64,000 nt of DNA. Origin: Margaritifera margaritifera (lineage: Eukaryota > Mollusca > Bivalvia > Unionida > Margaritiferidae). The notes below the pieces were generated by a model. The model saw only the letters and a program-made list of their open reading frames with translations, ran no database searches and was not told the DNA's origin. The translations under genes were made by a program, and so were the position numbers. Positions 11,911-22,696 of this stretch are shown in pieces. How positions within the stretch are numbered: the stretch's first letter is position 1; every line of letters starts with the position of its first letter. The stretch spans positions 8,593,001-8,657,000 of the forward strand of contig JAQPZY010001688.1 in NCBI GenBank assembly GCA_029931535.1. The letters run 5' to 3'.

Positions 11911-12798
11911 CCCTAATTTTACGAGTTCTTTCCAAACGTCGTAGAAGCACGGAAGTATTCACGGAAGTCTCCATTGACATAATATGCTGAATATAAATGG
12001 ATAGACTAGCGGAGAATAAAAGATAAATTGAATCGAAGTGTCAGTGAGTATAGATTGGTGGAAATAATGAAGATCATTTGAATGAATTTTTTGCTCATTT
12101 TGAACCCTATCAAAAGAAGATCATTGCCAGAAAGATGATAGATTTTGGATCTGTAAAAAAGAACGACTTGATTTGGCTATTAAGATGGCTAGAAGAGGAA
12201 CAGATGGAATAGTACATTTTACATGGTATCATTGGACTAAGATTCAAAACATCATTAACCGGATAGAAATACTTGAGGTTGTAGAGAGAATGTTTGCAAT
12301 TTTAAATACAAAATTTTCAACGGAAGTAAGTGATGACACAAAGTGGTAATTCGTAGAATAGAATTCCCCACTTTGCACGTTGATAGGTGTAGACTTCTTA
12401 GGGGTAGATCGTAGACTGATTTACCTGAATGGGTGTAAAAGTAGAATTAAGCATTATTGTCCGTAATATGGATCACCGAAGTTTCTTATATGCAACCGAA
12501 AGCATACATACTTCTACTACCAATACATATACAAGTTCTAAATACTGCCTATAAGCATTAGTTTAATAAGCGCTCCATTAGAATCAAGAATATAGATGAT
12601 TTTGAAGTTGAATTTGATATAGCTGTAAATATATATACCACTGGAGACAATGAGCTGATTCCATATAGGATTAGTAAGTTAGAAAGGATTAAACACGTTG
12701 AAATATTAATTGATTATGGGACAATCATTTCAGTGATGACAAATTCAGAGAAACCAAGAAATACTAAACACCTATCCTTACGAGCATTTTGACAAAAT

Positions 12799-13613
12799 AG
12801 AGAGATTTGATGAATGACTTTACCACTCTTAAGCATATTGTACTCTAGAGAGATTGGATGAATGACTTTACCACTCTTAAACATATTGTACTCTAGAGAG
12901 ATTTGATGAATGACTTTACCACTCTTAAACATATTGTACTCTAGAGAGATTTGATGAATGACTTTACCAACCTTAAGCATACTGTACTCTAGAGAGATTT
13001 GATGAATGACTTTACCACTCTTAAGCATATTGTACACTAGAGAGATTTGATTAATGACTTTACCACTCTTAAGCATATTGTACTCTAGAGAGATTGGATG
13101 AATGACTTTACCACTCTTAAGCATATTGTACTCTAGAGAGATTGGATGAATGACTTTACCACTCTTAAACATATTGTACTCTAGAGAGATTTGATGAATG
13201 ACTTTACCACTCTTAAGCATATTGTACTCTAGAGAGATTGGATGAATGACTTTACCACTCTTAAACATATTGTACTCTAGAGAGATTTGATGAATGACTT
13301 TACCACTCTTAAGCATATTGTACTCTAGAGAGATTTGATAAATGACTTTACCACTCTTAAGCATATTGTACTCTAGAGAGATTGGATGAATGACTTTACC
13401 ACTCTTAAGCATATTGTACTCTAGAGAGATTTGATGAATGACTTTACCACTCTTAAGCATATTGTACTCTAGAGAGATTTGATGAATGACTTTACCACTC
13501 TTAAACATATTGTACTCTAGAGAGATTTGATGAATGATTTTACCACTCTTAAGCATATTGTACTCTAGAGCGATTGGATGAATGACTTTACCACCCTTAA
13601 GCATATTGCACTC
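12799..13613. repeat. 48-bp minisatellite, 17 copies, inside the polymerase
   Basis: Seventeen 48-bp units with core GATGAATGACTTTACCACTC. The first unit overlaps the polymerase motif YEHFDKIERFDE, so the array grew from polymerase sequence. Every unit carries stop codons in the polymerase frame, whereas a 296-codon frame is open on the opposite strand. That antisense frame (16-residue repeats) is a by-product of the unit length and not a gene. Confidence 0.96.
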
Positions 13614-13627
13614 ATCACTTACAAGAA

Positions 13628-13681
13628 GACTATCAGTATGTTAAAGACTATCAGTATGTTAAAGACTATCAGTATGTTAAA
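13628..13681. repeat. 18-bp triplication inside the polymerase
   Basis: Three perfect copies of GACTATCAGTATGTTAAA add two in-frame copies of the hexapeptide DYQYVK directly upstream of DVLKHFNLQTLRD. Confidence 0.95.
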
Positions 13682-13941
13682 GATGTGTTAAAGCATTTCA
13701 ATCTTCAAACCCTGAGAGACTCACCTAACTACTATCCAAAGAAGGATGCATTGTAGAAATGTACGTATGCAGAATTATAAGCTGCTCCTGCACACTATTA
13801 TAGTGTACAAGATTTAGCACATAGCGTATCTTTAAAGTTAGCAAAGTCGAGTTAGAATTGTTAACTGATTATGACATGTTTCTCAAGATAGAAAGCGGAG
13901 TAACTGGTGGAATATCTATGCTACCATATATATATACTCAA

Positions 13942-14813
13942 GCTAATCATCCACACTACGTTGACCATCCATGCTATGCTAATCATCCATACTATGTTGA
14001 CCATCCATGCTATGCTAATCATCCACACTACGTTGACCATCCATGCTATGCTAATCATCCACACTACGTTGACCATCCATACTACGTTGACCATCCATAC
14101 TATGTTGACAATCCATACTACGTTGACCATCCATACTACGTTGACCATCCATACTACGTTGACCATCCATACTACGTTGACCATCCATACTATGTTGACC
14201 ATCCATACTATGTTGACCATCCATACTATGTTAATCATCCACAATACCTTGACCATCCATACTATGCTAATCATCCATACTATGTTGACCATCCATGCCA
14301 TGCTAATCATCCACACTACGTTGACCATCCATACTATGCTAATCATCCATACTATGTTGACCATCCATGCTATGCTAATCATCCACACTACCTTGACCAT
14401 CCATACTATGCTAATCATCCATACTATGTTGACCATCCATGCTATGCTAATCATCCACACAACCTTGACCATCTATACTATGCTAATCATCCATACTATG
14501 TTGACCATCCATACTATGCTGATCATCCATAGTATGTTGACCAGACATATTATGCTAATCATCCACGATACGTTGACCACCCATACTTTGCTAATCATTC
14601 ATACTATGCTAATCATCTATACTACGTTGACCATCCATACTATGCGAATCATCTACACTATGTTGACTATCTATATTATGCTAATCATCCATACTGTGTT
14701 AACCATTCATACTATGCTAATCATCCATTCTAAGTTGACCATTCATACTATGCTAATCATCCATACTACGTTGACCATCCATACTATTCTAATCATCCGT
14801 GCTACGTTGACAA
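13942..14813. repeat. 21/42-bp minisatellite, ~41 units, inside the polymerase
   Basis: Seven-codon units (consensus HPYYVDH or HPYYANH) alternate in places as 42-bp pairs. The array begins exactly where the polymerase reads QANHPH. Polymerase coding resumes after it in the same frame (14863 minus 13858 is divisible by three). The frame is open from 13858 to a TAG at ~14530. Three overlapping long ORFs on both strands are shadows of this repeat. Confidence 0.96.
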
Positions 14814-14888
14814 TGAAGGTATATTAAAAGATGATGTACCTTATGATAAGCCAAGGTCATTCGTCGTGTATATAGAATGCAATGACCT

Positions 14889-14930
14889 TTATGGTAAATC
14901 AATGACACTATATGGTCAATCAATGACACT
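14889..14930. repeat. 20-bp direct duplication in the polymerase
   Basis: Two copies of a TATGGTMAATCAATGACAC unit directly after the motif-A region. The 20-bp length breaks the reading frame. Confidence 0.85.
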
Positions 14931-15143
14931 TTAAATGGTCAACTAGAACACAGGTTAAAGTCATACGAGAAAGTTTATTTATGGAATGATGAAAATACTC
15001 TTGGTGGCATATTGAAAGTTGATTTGGAAGTATCCATACATTTACATGACTATTTAAAAGACTACCCATTAGCCTTTGAGAAACTCGTGCCACAAGGTGA
15101 AGAATTATCACCTTTGCAGAAGAAACTGATATATGGTGGTAAA

Positions 15144-15597
15144 GGTATGAAACTCTGAGTATTCAAGCTATCGTGTAAATTGAAGAATAAGAAAGGTTTT
15201 ATTATAACTATGCGTACCCAAGTTATTGTGTATATTGACGAATAAGGAATGTTATGTCACAACTATGAGTACCCAAGCTATTGTGTACATTGACGAATAA
15301 GGAATGTTATGTCACAACTATGAGAACCCAAGCTACTGTGTACATCGACGAATAAGGAATGTTATGTCACAACTATGAGAACCCAAGCTATTGTGTACAC
15401 TGACGAATAAGGAATGTTATGTCATAGCTATGAGTACCCAAGCTATTGTGTATATTGAAGAATATGGACTGTTATATCATGACTATGAGTACCCAAGCCA
15501 TTGTGTACATTGAAGAATAAGGAATGTTATGTCATAACTATGAGTACCCAAGTTATTGTGTACATTGACGAATAAGGAAAGTTATGTCATTCAGTAC
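15144..15597. repeat. 55-bp minisatellite, ~8 copies, inside the polymerase
   Basis: Units with core AAGCTATTGTGTACATTGAC repeat at 55-bp spacing. The first, most divergent unit is contiguous with the polymerase segment LIYGGKGMKL, so polymerase sequence probably seeded the array. The unit is not a multiple of three. Confidence 0.93.
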
Positions 15598-15660
15598 CGT
15601 AACCTTAAGCCACAACTTGACTAAGACACATATCCGATCTGACCAAGAACCATGGTTCAT

Positions 15661-15769
15661 CCATATGTTGTACTAAATAATAAATTAATGCTCAATTAAG
15701 GGCAAGGACCATAGTTACGGCCCCATGTTGTACTAAATAATAAATTACTACTCAATTAAGGACAAGGAC
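15661..15769. repeat. 60-bp direct duplication in the polymerase
   Basis: Two copies (the second partial) containing TGTTGTACTAAATAATAAAT at 60-bp spacing, just after the DQEPW-containing block. Confidence 0.9.
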
Positions 15770-16209
15770 TATTAATGAGTTTGAAAAGATCTTCGTCAAA
15801 TTGATGAATAAAGATGCATTTGTCAAACAGATTTGAAATGTAACAAAGAGAAATTAAGTCAAAATATGTGCATGATAATATGACACAAAACATAAATCGG
15901 CATGATATCTCCAATTACCCTGCAGATAATATATATGGTATATCATTGGTAAGCAAGAAAGTACCTGGATTATTTAAGGACGAATTAAATTGCATATCTA
16001 TCCAGGAATTTTGTGGGTTAAGAAGTAAACTTTACTCATTTAGGACAAAGAAAGAAAGAAAGTTTGCTAGGCAATAAACAATATCAGTGATAGAGGAGAA
16101 CTTAAAGTTTCAAATATATAGCAATTGTCTGTTTGATCACAAGGTCTGTATGAGTTTAATTCATTCATACAAGCCTGAATTATTCAATATGACAGTGAAT
16201 AAGGTTGAA

Positions 16210-17113
16210 TTATCTGCCTTTGAAGACATTCTTTATTGTGTGGATGACATCAATACCTGACCCGTTTGGCATTTTAAATATCTGATATGTTTGTCCTTCC
16301 ACTGTGATGTAGGTTTCCATTACATAACGCAGATTTGAACAGTTCAAGAAAAAGCAAGTGTTAATACATTTAAACTTGTAGTCCTTAGACCTGTTACTGA
16401 TTTTCTCCAATATCTCTTTATCTCTCAATTTCTTCCCCTCTTCTAAACGAGTCATCTTCAGCCGCTCTATGTTTTGGTGATGGTCTTCATATTGTCCCTG
16501 ATATGATTCTTCATCTCCTTATGTGATTGTATTTGCTGGTGATGAATTTTAATTCTTCATAATTTATCTCGTTGTCATTTATTGTCTTGTTAACCATGTC
16601 ATCAATACTATTTTGTTAACGGCAAAGGTAATTACTTCATCGTGTTGTACGACTATGTGATAAACCATCTTATCTCTGAAACCTTGGCAACAAATCCGCT
16701 AAAAGCTAAGGGAATGATAAACCTTGTTACTATTCCTAAACAAGTATCCGCTATAACATTTCCACCAGACATGGTTGACATGCTTATCTCTGTCCAGTTA
16801 AGTAATTTATATGCAAACCTTATAAGTTGTCCTCACACCTCTTTAATGCTGGATCTCTTTAATCAAGTTATTCTTAATCTCATTGATCTTTTGTAATTTG
16901 AAAGACATACCATTATTTAATATAGGATCCATGTTTGGTGCAGAAGGTATCTTTGGTATCTTTTCGTTTGCCATGTATAGATAGGTTTTGTGATTGGTGG
17001 TGTAGCTGGTTTCACAGAGCCATAAGCTCAGCTCTACGTGGATCTTTCTTCTTTTGTGAAGTTACTTTTTCAACCTTCATTTCATCTTTGATCTTCTCTT
17101 GCTCACCTTCCAT
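16210..17113 (-). pseudogene. Unrecognised minus-strand element ORF, decayed
   Basis: A minus-strand ATG at 17113 opens a highly charged start (MEGEQEKIKDEMKVEK). After several stops, an 81-codon open segment occupies 16455-16210 (begins MTRLEEGKKLRDKEILEK, ends IHTIKNVFKGR). It lies tail-to-tail with the polymerase, overlapping its last ~50 bp, so the true end may be slightly upstream. The charged composition could form a coiled coil. I do not recognise the family. Confidence 0.4.
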
Positions 17114-17394
17114 TTAGTTTGCATATAATGACAGATGAAGACAAATGTAAAATGAAGTCTACTTAAAAGTTATTTAATATTATCGTCTAAATTATCAAAA
17201 TCATCTTACAAGTTATCTAACATCATCTTACAAAGTAACTAACATCACAGGTCTACTTAGATCATTTTGAGAATTTGTATCAAATTGAATTTATGCTAAT
17301 ACAACTTGTATGTACATTCAGCAGGTTAAATAAACGGATGTAAAGAGATGATGGAAATGTCAAATGGATAAGGTATTCATGAGTTCATCGGAGA

Positions 17395-17502
17395 GTGTGG
17401 CTACTGAAAACCTTGTCAAAGTGTGTGGCTACTGAAAACCTTGTCAAAGTGTGTGGCTACTGAAAACCTTGTCAAAGTGTGTGGCTACTGAAAACCTTGT
17501 CA
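17395..17502. repeat. 26-bp minisatellite, 4 copies
   Basis: Four near-perfect copies containing GTGTGGCTACTGAAAACCTT, inside the Polinton-like element. Confidence 0.95.
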
Positions 17503-17807
17503 AAGTGAGTAACAAAGAAAATTGATACAACAGAATAAATACTAATATAAACATTGACGTAAAGAAAAGGAGAGCACTGCGACGAATATTTCGGAAACAA
17601 ATACCACAATGATGAAAATTGCAGACTAATTCAGTTGACATAGAACAGAATATTAGCAGCTACTAAACCATGACATTAAGTCTGATACAACGTTAAACAT
17701 GTTTGCTGTTCCATCAGTGGAATTCTATCGTACATGATTGGACTTTACAAAGCCCGAAGGTGATTAAATTGATGATGATGATTTAGATACTGATCATTTC
17801 ATACCTT

Positions 17808-18026
17808 GTGTTGTCTTTGATTTCTCATATCCAGAACAGCAGGGAAAATCCCTTCCACTGGACTAATACCAGATACAGGAGAGCATGCGAAAACAGAAGT
17901 AAGAATTATAAGATGGCATCAACACATGAAATCAGGAAAAACAAAAGGAAAGTTGAAGATTTCAAAGTAGCTAATTTCATTATAGATAAGGTCTTACGCC
18001 AAAGTACCCATATTCTTCATCTTTAG
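17808..18026 (+). pseudogene. Possible element ORF remnant, unrecognised
   Basis: A 72-codon open segment, basic in composition (includes NRSKNYKMASTHEIRKNKRK), preceded by aspartate-rich sequence near 17760-17800 in another frame. Position inside the Polinton-like element suggests a decayed element gene. No family recognised. Confidence 0.25.
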
Positions 18027-18179
18027 TTGATTATTTCTTTACAGTTTTTACATTGTTTTCTTAGGTAGTAGGTTTTTAACAGACTTTACGATTACCAAGC
18101 AGTAGACAACTATAGGTATTAGAGTTACAGTTGTAATTGGAACTAATGAATATATTGCATGGCAGTTGGCGCACATTTA

Positions 18180-18660
18180 ATATTTATGAAAATTACAACA
18201 TCTAGGAAGGTCTTGGAGTATTGGAAGTCTCCAGAGAAGTCTCCTATGATTTTCAAAATTATTCTATCACTTCCACCACCTCTAATACCTACTTGTTCTC
18301 TCTCTGTCTTCTATGTTTGATGGTTATCAAACTAGCACTTAAAGCTGACAAAGGGAGGCCTAGTTTGAATGATAACAATCCTGTGAAATATAGAATAAAC
18401 ATTAGATGTCATGCAATCTTCCTTGAATTCTGTTTGAAAAGAGTATATATCGTCAACTGGTAGAAATTTACTCACCACATTTGTTAGACCCATGATGATA
18501 ATAACATTATATAAAGATTGTGATATTTTGGCTGATCTAGCATTTACAAACAGTTCATATATTCTCTTTACTTGTTTGTCGTTCATTTTATCCAGGTCTT
18601 TCGCAGTTAATGTCTTGCCAGTTATCTCGTTGTAAGTTCCATTGGCTATACTGACTTTCT
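18180..18660 (-). pseudogene. Minus-strand element gene remnant, unrecognised
   Basis: The minus strand keeps long open stretches in two overlapping frames. One is 18586-18332 (KQVKRIYELFVNARSAKISQ, then a hydrophobic segment and FLPVDDIYSFQTEFKED). The other continues with FTGLLSFKLGLPLSALSAS, and a third with serine- and glycine-rich residues. The alternation of frames looks like one gene broken by frameshifts. I cannot name its function. The short plus-strand ORF 18221-18463 is its shadow. Confidence 0.4.
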
Positions 18661-18758
18661 ACTTTTGCTTGTACACATCAGTCTCAGGAGTAAGAATGCT
18701 ACTTTTCTAAGATACCGTAATTCCTCTTCCTATTTATTGTCCATTTAAATGGCTTAAA

Positions 18759-19257
18759 ATGGCAGAAGGAAGTAACAAATTTTAAGATTTCGAAATGTAT
18801 GGAAAGACTGAGTCGAAAGCTTCTGAAATTATTACCGATTAATATTTAAGGTCAGATATAGACATTGGTTCAATCTCAAAGTTTATCCGATGAAGGATTA
18901 AAGAGTTTTACAAGAAAAGAAACAGGAACATATTTGCTAAGCTATTCTCTATTTTTCACGGTGAAACTTTCATTGTAAGTAACAACTTAATTAATAAGTG
19001 CACTAGTAGTGCATTTAATTAGAATGGAGAAATATACATTTGGTCGAAAAATAGAGCTGGAAATAAAGTATCTGTGAGGATAACAACAGATGGTGCAAGT
19101 ATTCTTTTAAAGGAAAGCACAATATAATGTAAAGCTGGTTGTAAGTACTTTCTATATGATCTTTCCATAGTCATTTTGAAAAATAAAGGCAAAGCTAGAC
19201 AAACGTTTGATAGCCAAGCATATGAAGGTGACACAGAAGAAACAAAAATGAATCATT
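18759..19257 (+). pseudogene. Plus-strand element gene remnant, unrecognised
   Basis: An ATG at 18759 (MAEGSNKF) starts a frame that continues, with at least five in-frame stops, through FEMYGKTESKASEIITD, FAKLFSIFHGETFIVSNNLI and SKNRAGNKVSVRITTDGASI to an acidic end. Keeping one frame through so many stops suggests a gene that mostly acquired point mutations. It lies directly upstream of the hydrophobic-protein remnant in the same direction. Function unknown. Confidence 0.4.
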
Positions 19258-19517
19258 AGACCAGCAGGTGAGAGAACCAGAAATTATGATAGATTAATTT
19301 TATGAAGAACTTGGAATAAGATAACAACCCGACAGATTGTATACATTTAAGGACGAACGAGAAAAATCAAAGGATTTGCTAAAGATGTTCGAAAGTGAAA
19401 GATGAAAAGAAATCATTGGAAATAGGTAGACATAGATACGCACAACAAACATATAGAGGACATAACATCTGCAAAGAAACAGACGATAGTCAATGAAAGA
19501 AGTCATAAAGTCAGTCG

Positions 19518-20110
19518 TTGAATGCTGAATGTTTGAGAACACAAAGTCTTAGACATACAGTAGAATCAGCGAGTTACGTGAAAGAAACAATCGAGAAGAC
19601 AAATTATAAGATTAGAAAGAAGTTGCCTCTTGGTGAAAGACTTAAACAACTCTTTAAAGGTAAGGGTGTAACCATTGCCACAATTGCTGCAGCAATAGGA
19701 CTGATTGCTACACCTCTTGCATTCGCACTTGTAAACCAAGTAAAGAAGCAATTAGTCCAACGTCTTCTCCTAGTCATAGTCCTTCACCTAATAATTTTAT
19801 TGACAAAATTAAAAAAGGTTGAAAACATATTGCAGATTATTTGAAGAGGTAAGCTGATAAAGCAACAGCAGCCATACATGTTATTATTGCTAGCATTATA
19901 AGTTGGTTATTTTTAGCTGCATGAAAGGTTGTCTCATTAGTGGCTGATCATGTCACGCTAATAATTTTAGCATTCGTTGCGTTTCTTACGGGTGTGGAGA
20001 CGGCTACTAAACAAGTTAGACTTCCTATACCTCATAAGTATATATCCCTACTTCTGGACGTATGGAGAAATAGGTGGAAAGTAGATAAATGTTTTATTTC
20101 ACAAACCACA
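19518..20110 (+). pseudogene. Hydrophobic virion- or membrane-like protein remnant
   Basis: The frame starts with a charged region (LGERLKQLFKGKG), then a strong hydrophobic segment (VTIATIAAAIGLIATPLAFA). After a frameshift and stops it continues with an amphipathic FIDKIKKG and two more hydrophobic stretches (AIHVIIASIISWLFLA near 19870-19920, and VADHVTLIILAFVAFL near 19940-19990). At least three membrane segments are plausible. A related arrangement (LVDKVKQGLKNIANYF, then hydrophobic residues) occurs on the minus strand at 59985-60215. Small multi-span hydrophobic proteins are known from Polinton-like elements, but the function here is inference. Confidence 0.5.
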
Positions 20111-20152
20111 GCAATTCAGCTTCTGTTACAGTCATAACCAATATGAACGATT

Positions 20153-20482
20153 ATGTATTTATCTCGTGATCTTTATTCTGGTTTAAATATTGTATATCTG
20201 GTTTATCATAAGTTGTTGTCATTACAAGGCTATCTGTATCTTACTTGTATATCTTATGTTTTCGTCTTTTCTTATGTCTTATATATCCTGACTAATTGTT
20301 GCAATTTGTTTATTAGCTGCTGTAATAAATGTCTCGCTATTTTGACATACATGTTATTTAATCCTAAAGTGAAATTACTTGATGGCTTTTATCAGATTGT
20401 TTTTGTAGCCTCCAATGCAACCAATTTTCATATGCATATCGCCAGGCAAAAGAAAGATTCAATCACTACCGACAGCGCATAA
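20153..20482 (+). other. Unassigned hydrophobic ORF, probably a shadow
   Basis: A 109-codon plus-strand ORF rich in Tyr, Leu and Ile with no motif. It lies where the decayed minus-strand gene of the element may end. It is more likely composition-driven than a gene. Confidence 0.2.
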
Positions 20483-20899
20483 TCCAATGCAACTTTTGAA
20501 TCTGTGATATATTGTTGAAATTTACTCATTATGCTTTCAGTTAAAACCATAACCTTGCTGAACCAATACTAAAACCTCAATTAACTTGTTGACTGTCTTG
20601 TATAGTAGCTTTAGACTGAGTTATACTTGTCATGTTAGAAACACCCAGGATGCCAATCACATATGATCAAATACTTTGATTTAGTCTTGCTATCACAACT
20701 TTTCTTAATCCGTTGCTATCTTGTAGAAAAGAAGTATGTCAAGCATATTAATTCTTCTGGTGTTGTTTGTTAGATATCCTGCTCAGGTCTGTATCGTACC
20801 CACCATCATATCTTTTCACCATTTGTCTGCTTCTTATCTTTCCTATCTACTAGTTTCATAATTAGATATTTCTATCCCCATTTTGCAATAGATTTTTAG

Positions 20900-21960
20900 G
20901 TCTTTAATAAGAGTCCAATTCTTCCCTCTTATTTATCTCCAATTATGATGTTGTGAAATATTAAAGTTGTTAAGATTATGCAAAACTGTTTTAGTGGTGT
21001 CCCATTACTATCTCAGTTAAATTATTGATCCTCTCTTAAAGGTTGAAGATTCAGTTAGAAGTTTTCTGATTTGAAGTAAATATGAAATCTGTAAACAGAC
21101 TTTACTAATTCTGGTATGCTTGAATCTGAATAATGCCAATAATTTATTATTCCACACTGAAATGTTGCACACCATACACCCCAATTAAGTTGATTCTGCC
21201 AGAAGGACATATCACACTGAGCTCTGTATATACTGACTGAATCATCACTGTTAAATTTAAGAGTGTAGTCTTTGAATATATCGAATGTTCTATATGTGAA
21301 GAAAGAATACTGTATATGGTTATTGTTTATGTTTCTAAATACATTTGTAATATTAGTATTACAGAAGCATTAAATTATGTTGCTGCGCAAGGATAAGGAG
21401 CAGTATTTGATATTTGTTTGAATCTAGTATCCATGTAAATACATTTGATTTATTTTCAAATTCAATATTTTTAAAAATCTGGAGACCTCCCATGCCTACT
21501 TCACTACTTCCGGAAGTATCAGTGAGGTTTAAATCGTTTAACAGCTGAAAATATCGTCACTTCCCATGTTACAAATTAAATTTATTTTTCATCATCCATA
21601 TACGGAATTAACCTTTTCATTGCACTTTTTACATGCCATATATTCATTTGAAATGATTGATATAACATATCTACTGTAAAATGTTATCAAAATTTACACT
21701 TTTACCATTATGCTTCAATGAACATTTTTGTCGTAGTAGGTCATATATATCCTTATGCTAGTACTCATATTTTGGTGGTAGGACACAATTATTACATTAA
21801 GGGCAACTATTTATATGTCCTTCATAATAAGCCTTAGAATGATCTTCATTATCAGTTGCAGTTGATGATGTTGATGATATTGATGATGCTTTATTTTACT
21901 CTTTTTAATATAGTTTTTCATCTAGATTATTATATTTAGTATCATCATAATCATCAGTCA
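20900..21960 (-). pseudogene. Large minus-strand element gene remnant
   Basis: Reading the minus strand from ~21.95 kb gives coding-like blocks with shifting frames. These are a Ser/Thr-rich stretch followed by EDHSKAYYEGHINSCP with paired cysteines (CPxCNNC), DIYDLLRQKCSLKHNGKSVN, VGMGGLQIFKNIEFENKSNV, YRTFDIFKDYTLKFNSDDSV, and CDMSFWQNQLNWGVWCATFQ. The aromatic-rich style suggests a structural protein, but this is inference. Many stops make it a pseudogene. No domain can be named from sequence alone. Confidence 0.45.
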
Positions 21961-22105
21961 AAATCATTAGAGTCAGCATTATTTTAGCTTTTAGTTAATT
22001 ACAACGGTTACTACTATTATCACGATTACCAAGTCATGTCTTCTTTTGTCTGCCAATATTAATTGCCAATACTTCTTTGTCACAATGATACGTTTAACCC
22101 TTTTA

Positions 22106-22609
22106 TTACTTCGCATGTAAATTAGATGACGTATGCACGTTACTGTTTACAAGCTTGAACTCGTTTATAGTTACAGGTATGTACTCAGTTATAAGCTCAG
22201 TTATGATGACAGGAATAGGCTCCGCTATGTGCTTAGTTATATTAGATACTAGTTCAGGCACAGTTACATTAGATACTAGTTCAGGCACCGTTACATTAGA
22301 TACTAGTTCAGGCACAGCTACATTAGATACTAGTTCAGGCACAGCTACATTAGATACTAGTTCAGGCACAGCTAGATTAGATACTAGTTCAGGAACAGTT
22401 ACATGAGATACTAGTTCAGGCACAGTTACATTAGATACTAGTTCAGACACAGTTACATTAGATACTAGTTCAGGCACAGTTACATGAGATACTAGTTCAG
22501 GCACCTATTCAGCCAATGTATTAATCCCTTTTTCAGCCAATATCATAGAAACTTTCTCAGCCAATATTATAGCTACCTTTTCACTCACTCTCTCCGCTTG
22601 TCTATCCAT
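22106..22609 (-). pseudogene. Minus-strand ORF with 24-bp repeats next to the right TIR
   Basis: A minus-strand ATG at 22609 opens MDRQAERVSEKVAIILAEKV, then reaches one stop (TAG near 22508). The frame then continues open for 132 codons, made mostly of an 8-residue repeat (VPELVSNV-like, ~11 copies), followed by HIAEPIPVIITELITEYIPV and a stop at 22106. It is the first gene inside the right TIR (about 90 bp from it). Leucine and valine spacing suggests an amphipathic helical or coiled protein. Function unknown. Confidence 0.45.
22241..22504. repeat. 24-bp minisatellite, 11 copies
   Basis: Units with core TAGATACTAGTTCAGGCACA. All copies keep the frame of the minus-strand element ORF, giving an 8-residue repeat. 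Confidence 0.96.
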
Positions 22610-22696
22610 TTATAATCAGCACATTTTTTTCAGTAGAGACTTCCATGCATACTTCCATACGTCCATGACGTCTGTTAAGAACGTCTATAAGTATGT

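Larger units (their letters stand above)
12570..16260 (+). pseudogene. Protein-primed-type family B DNA polymerase pseudogene
   Basis: Broken frames show blocks of the B-type polymerase of Polintons and related viruses. In order these are an N-terminal segment (FDIAVNIYTTGDNELIPYRI, ~12.61 kb), YEHFDKIERFDE (12779), DVLKHFNLQTLRD (~13.68 kb), LTDYDMFLKIESGVTGGISM (13858), VYIECNDLYGKSM (14866, palm motif A region with the catalytic Asp in ECNDLYG), LKVDLEVSIHLHDYLKDYPL (~15.0 kb), DQEPWFI (~15.64 kb), KDELNCISIQEFCGLRSKLY (~15.98 kb) and SAFEDILYCVDDINT up to a stop at 16258. The enzyme would replicate the element's DNA. Numerous stops and frameshifts make it non-functional. At least five tandem arrays or duplications interrupt it. 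The frame is nevertheless conserved across the 48-bp array (12779 to 13625) and the 21-bp array (13858 to 14863). Confidence 0.88.

Noticed and set aside
12714..13604. 296-codon minus-strand ORF of 16-residue repeats
   Set aside because: It is antisense to the polymerase pseudogene. Openness follows from 48-bp units being a multiple of three, and unique sequence at its ends has no recognisable domain.
13907..14827. 306-codon Thr-Ile-His-rich ORF and the 183-codon minus-strand ORF
   Set aside because: Shadow frames of the 21-bp array. The polymerase frame is the one starting at 13858.
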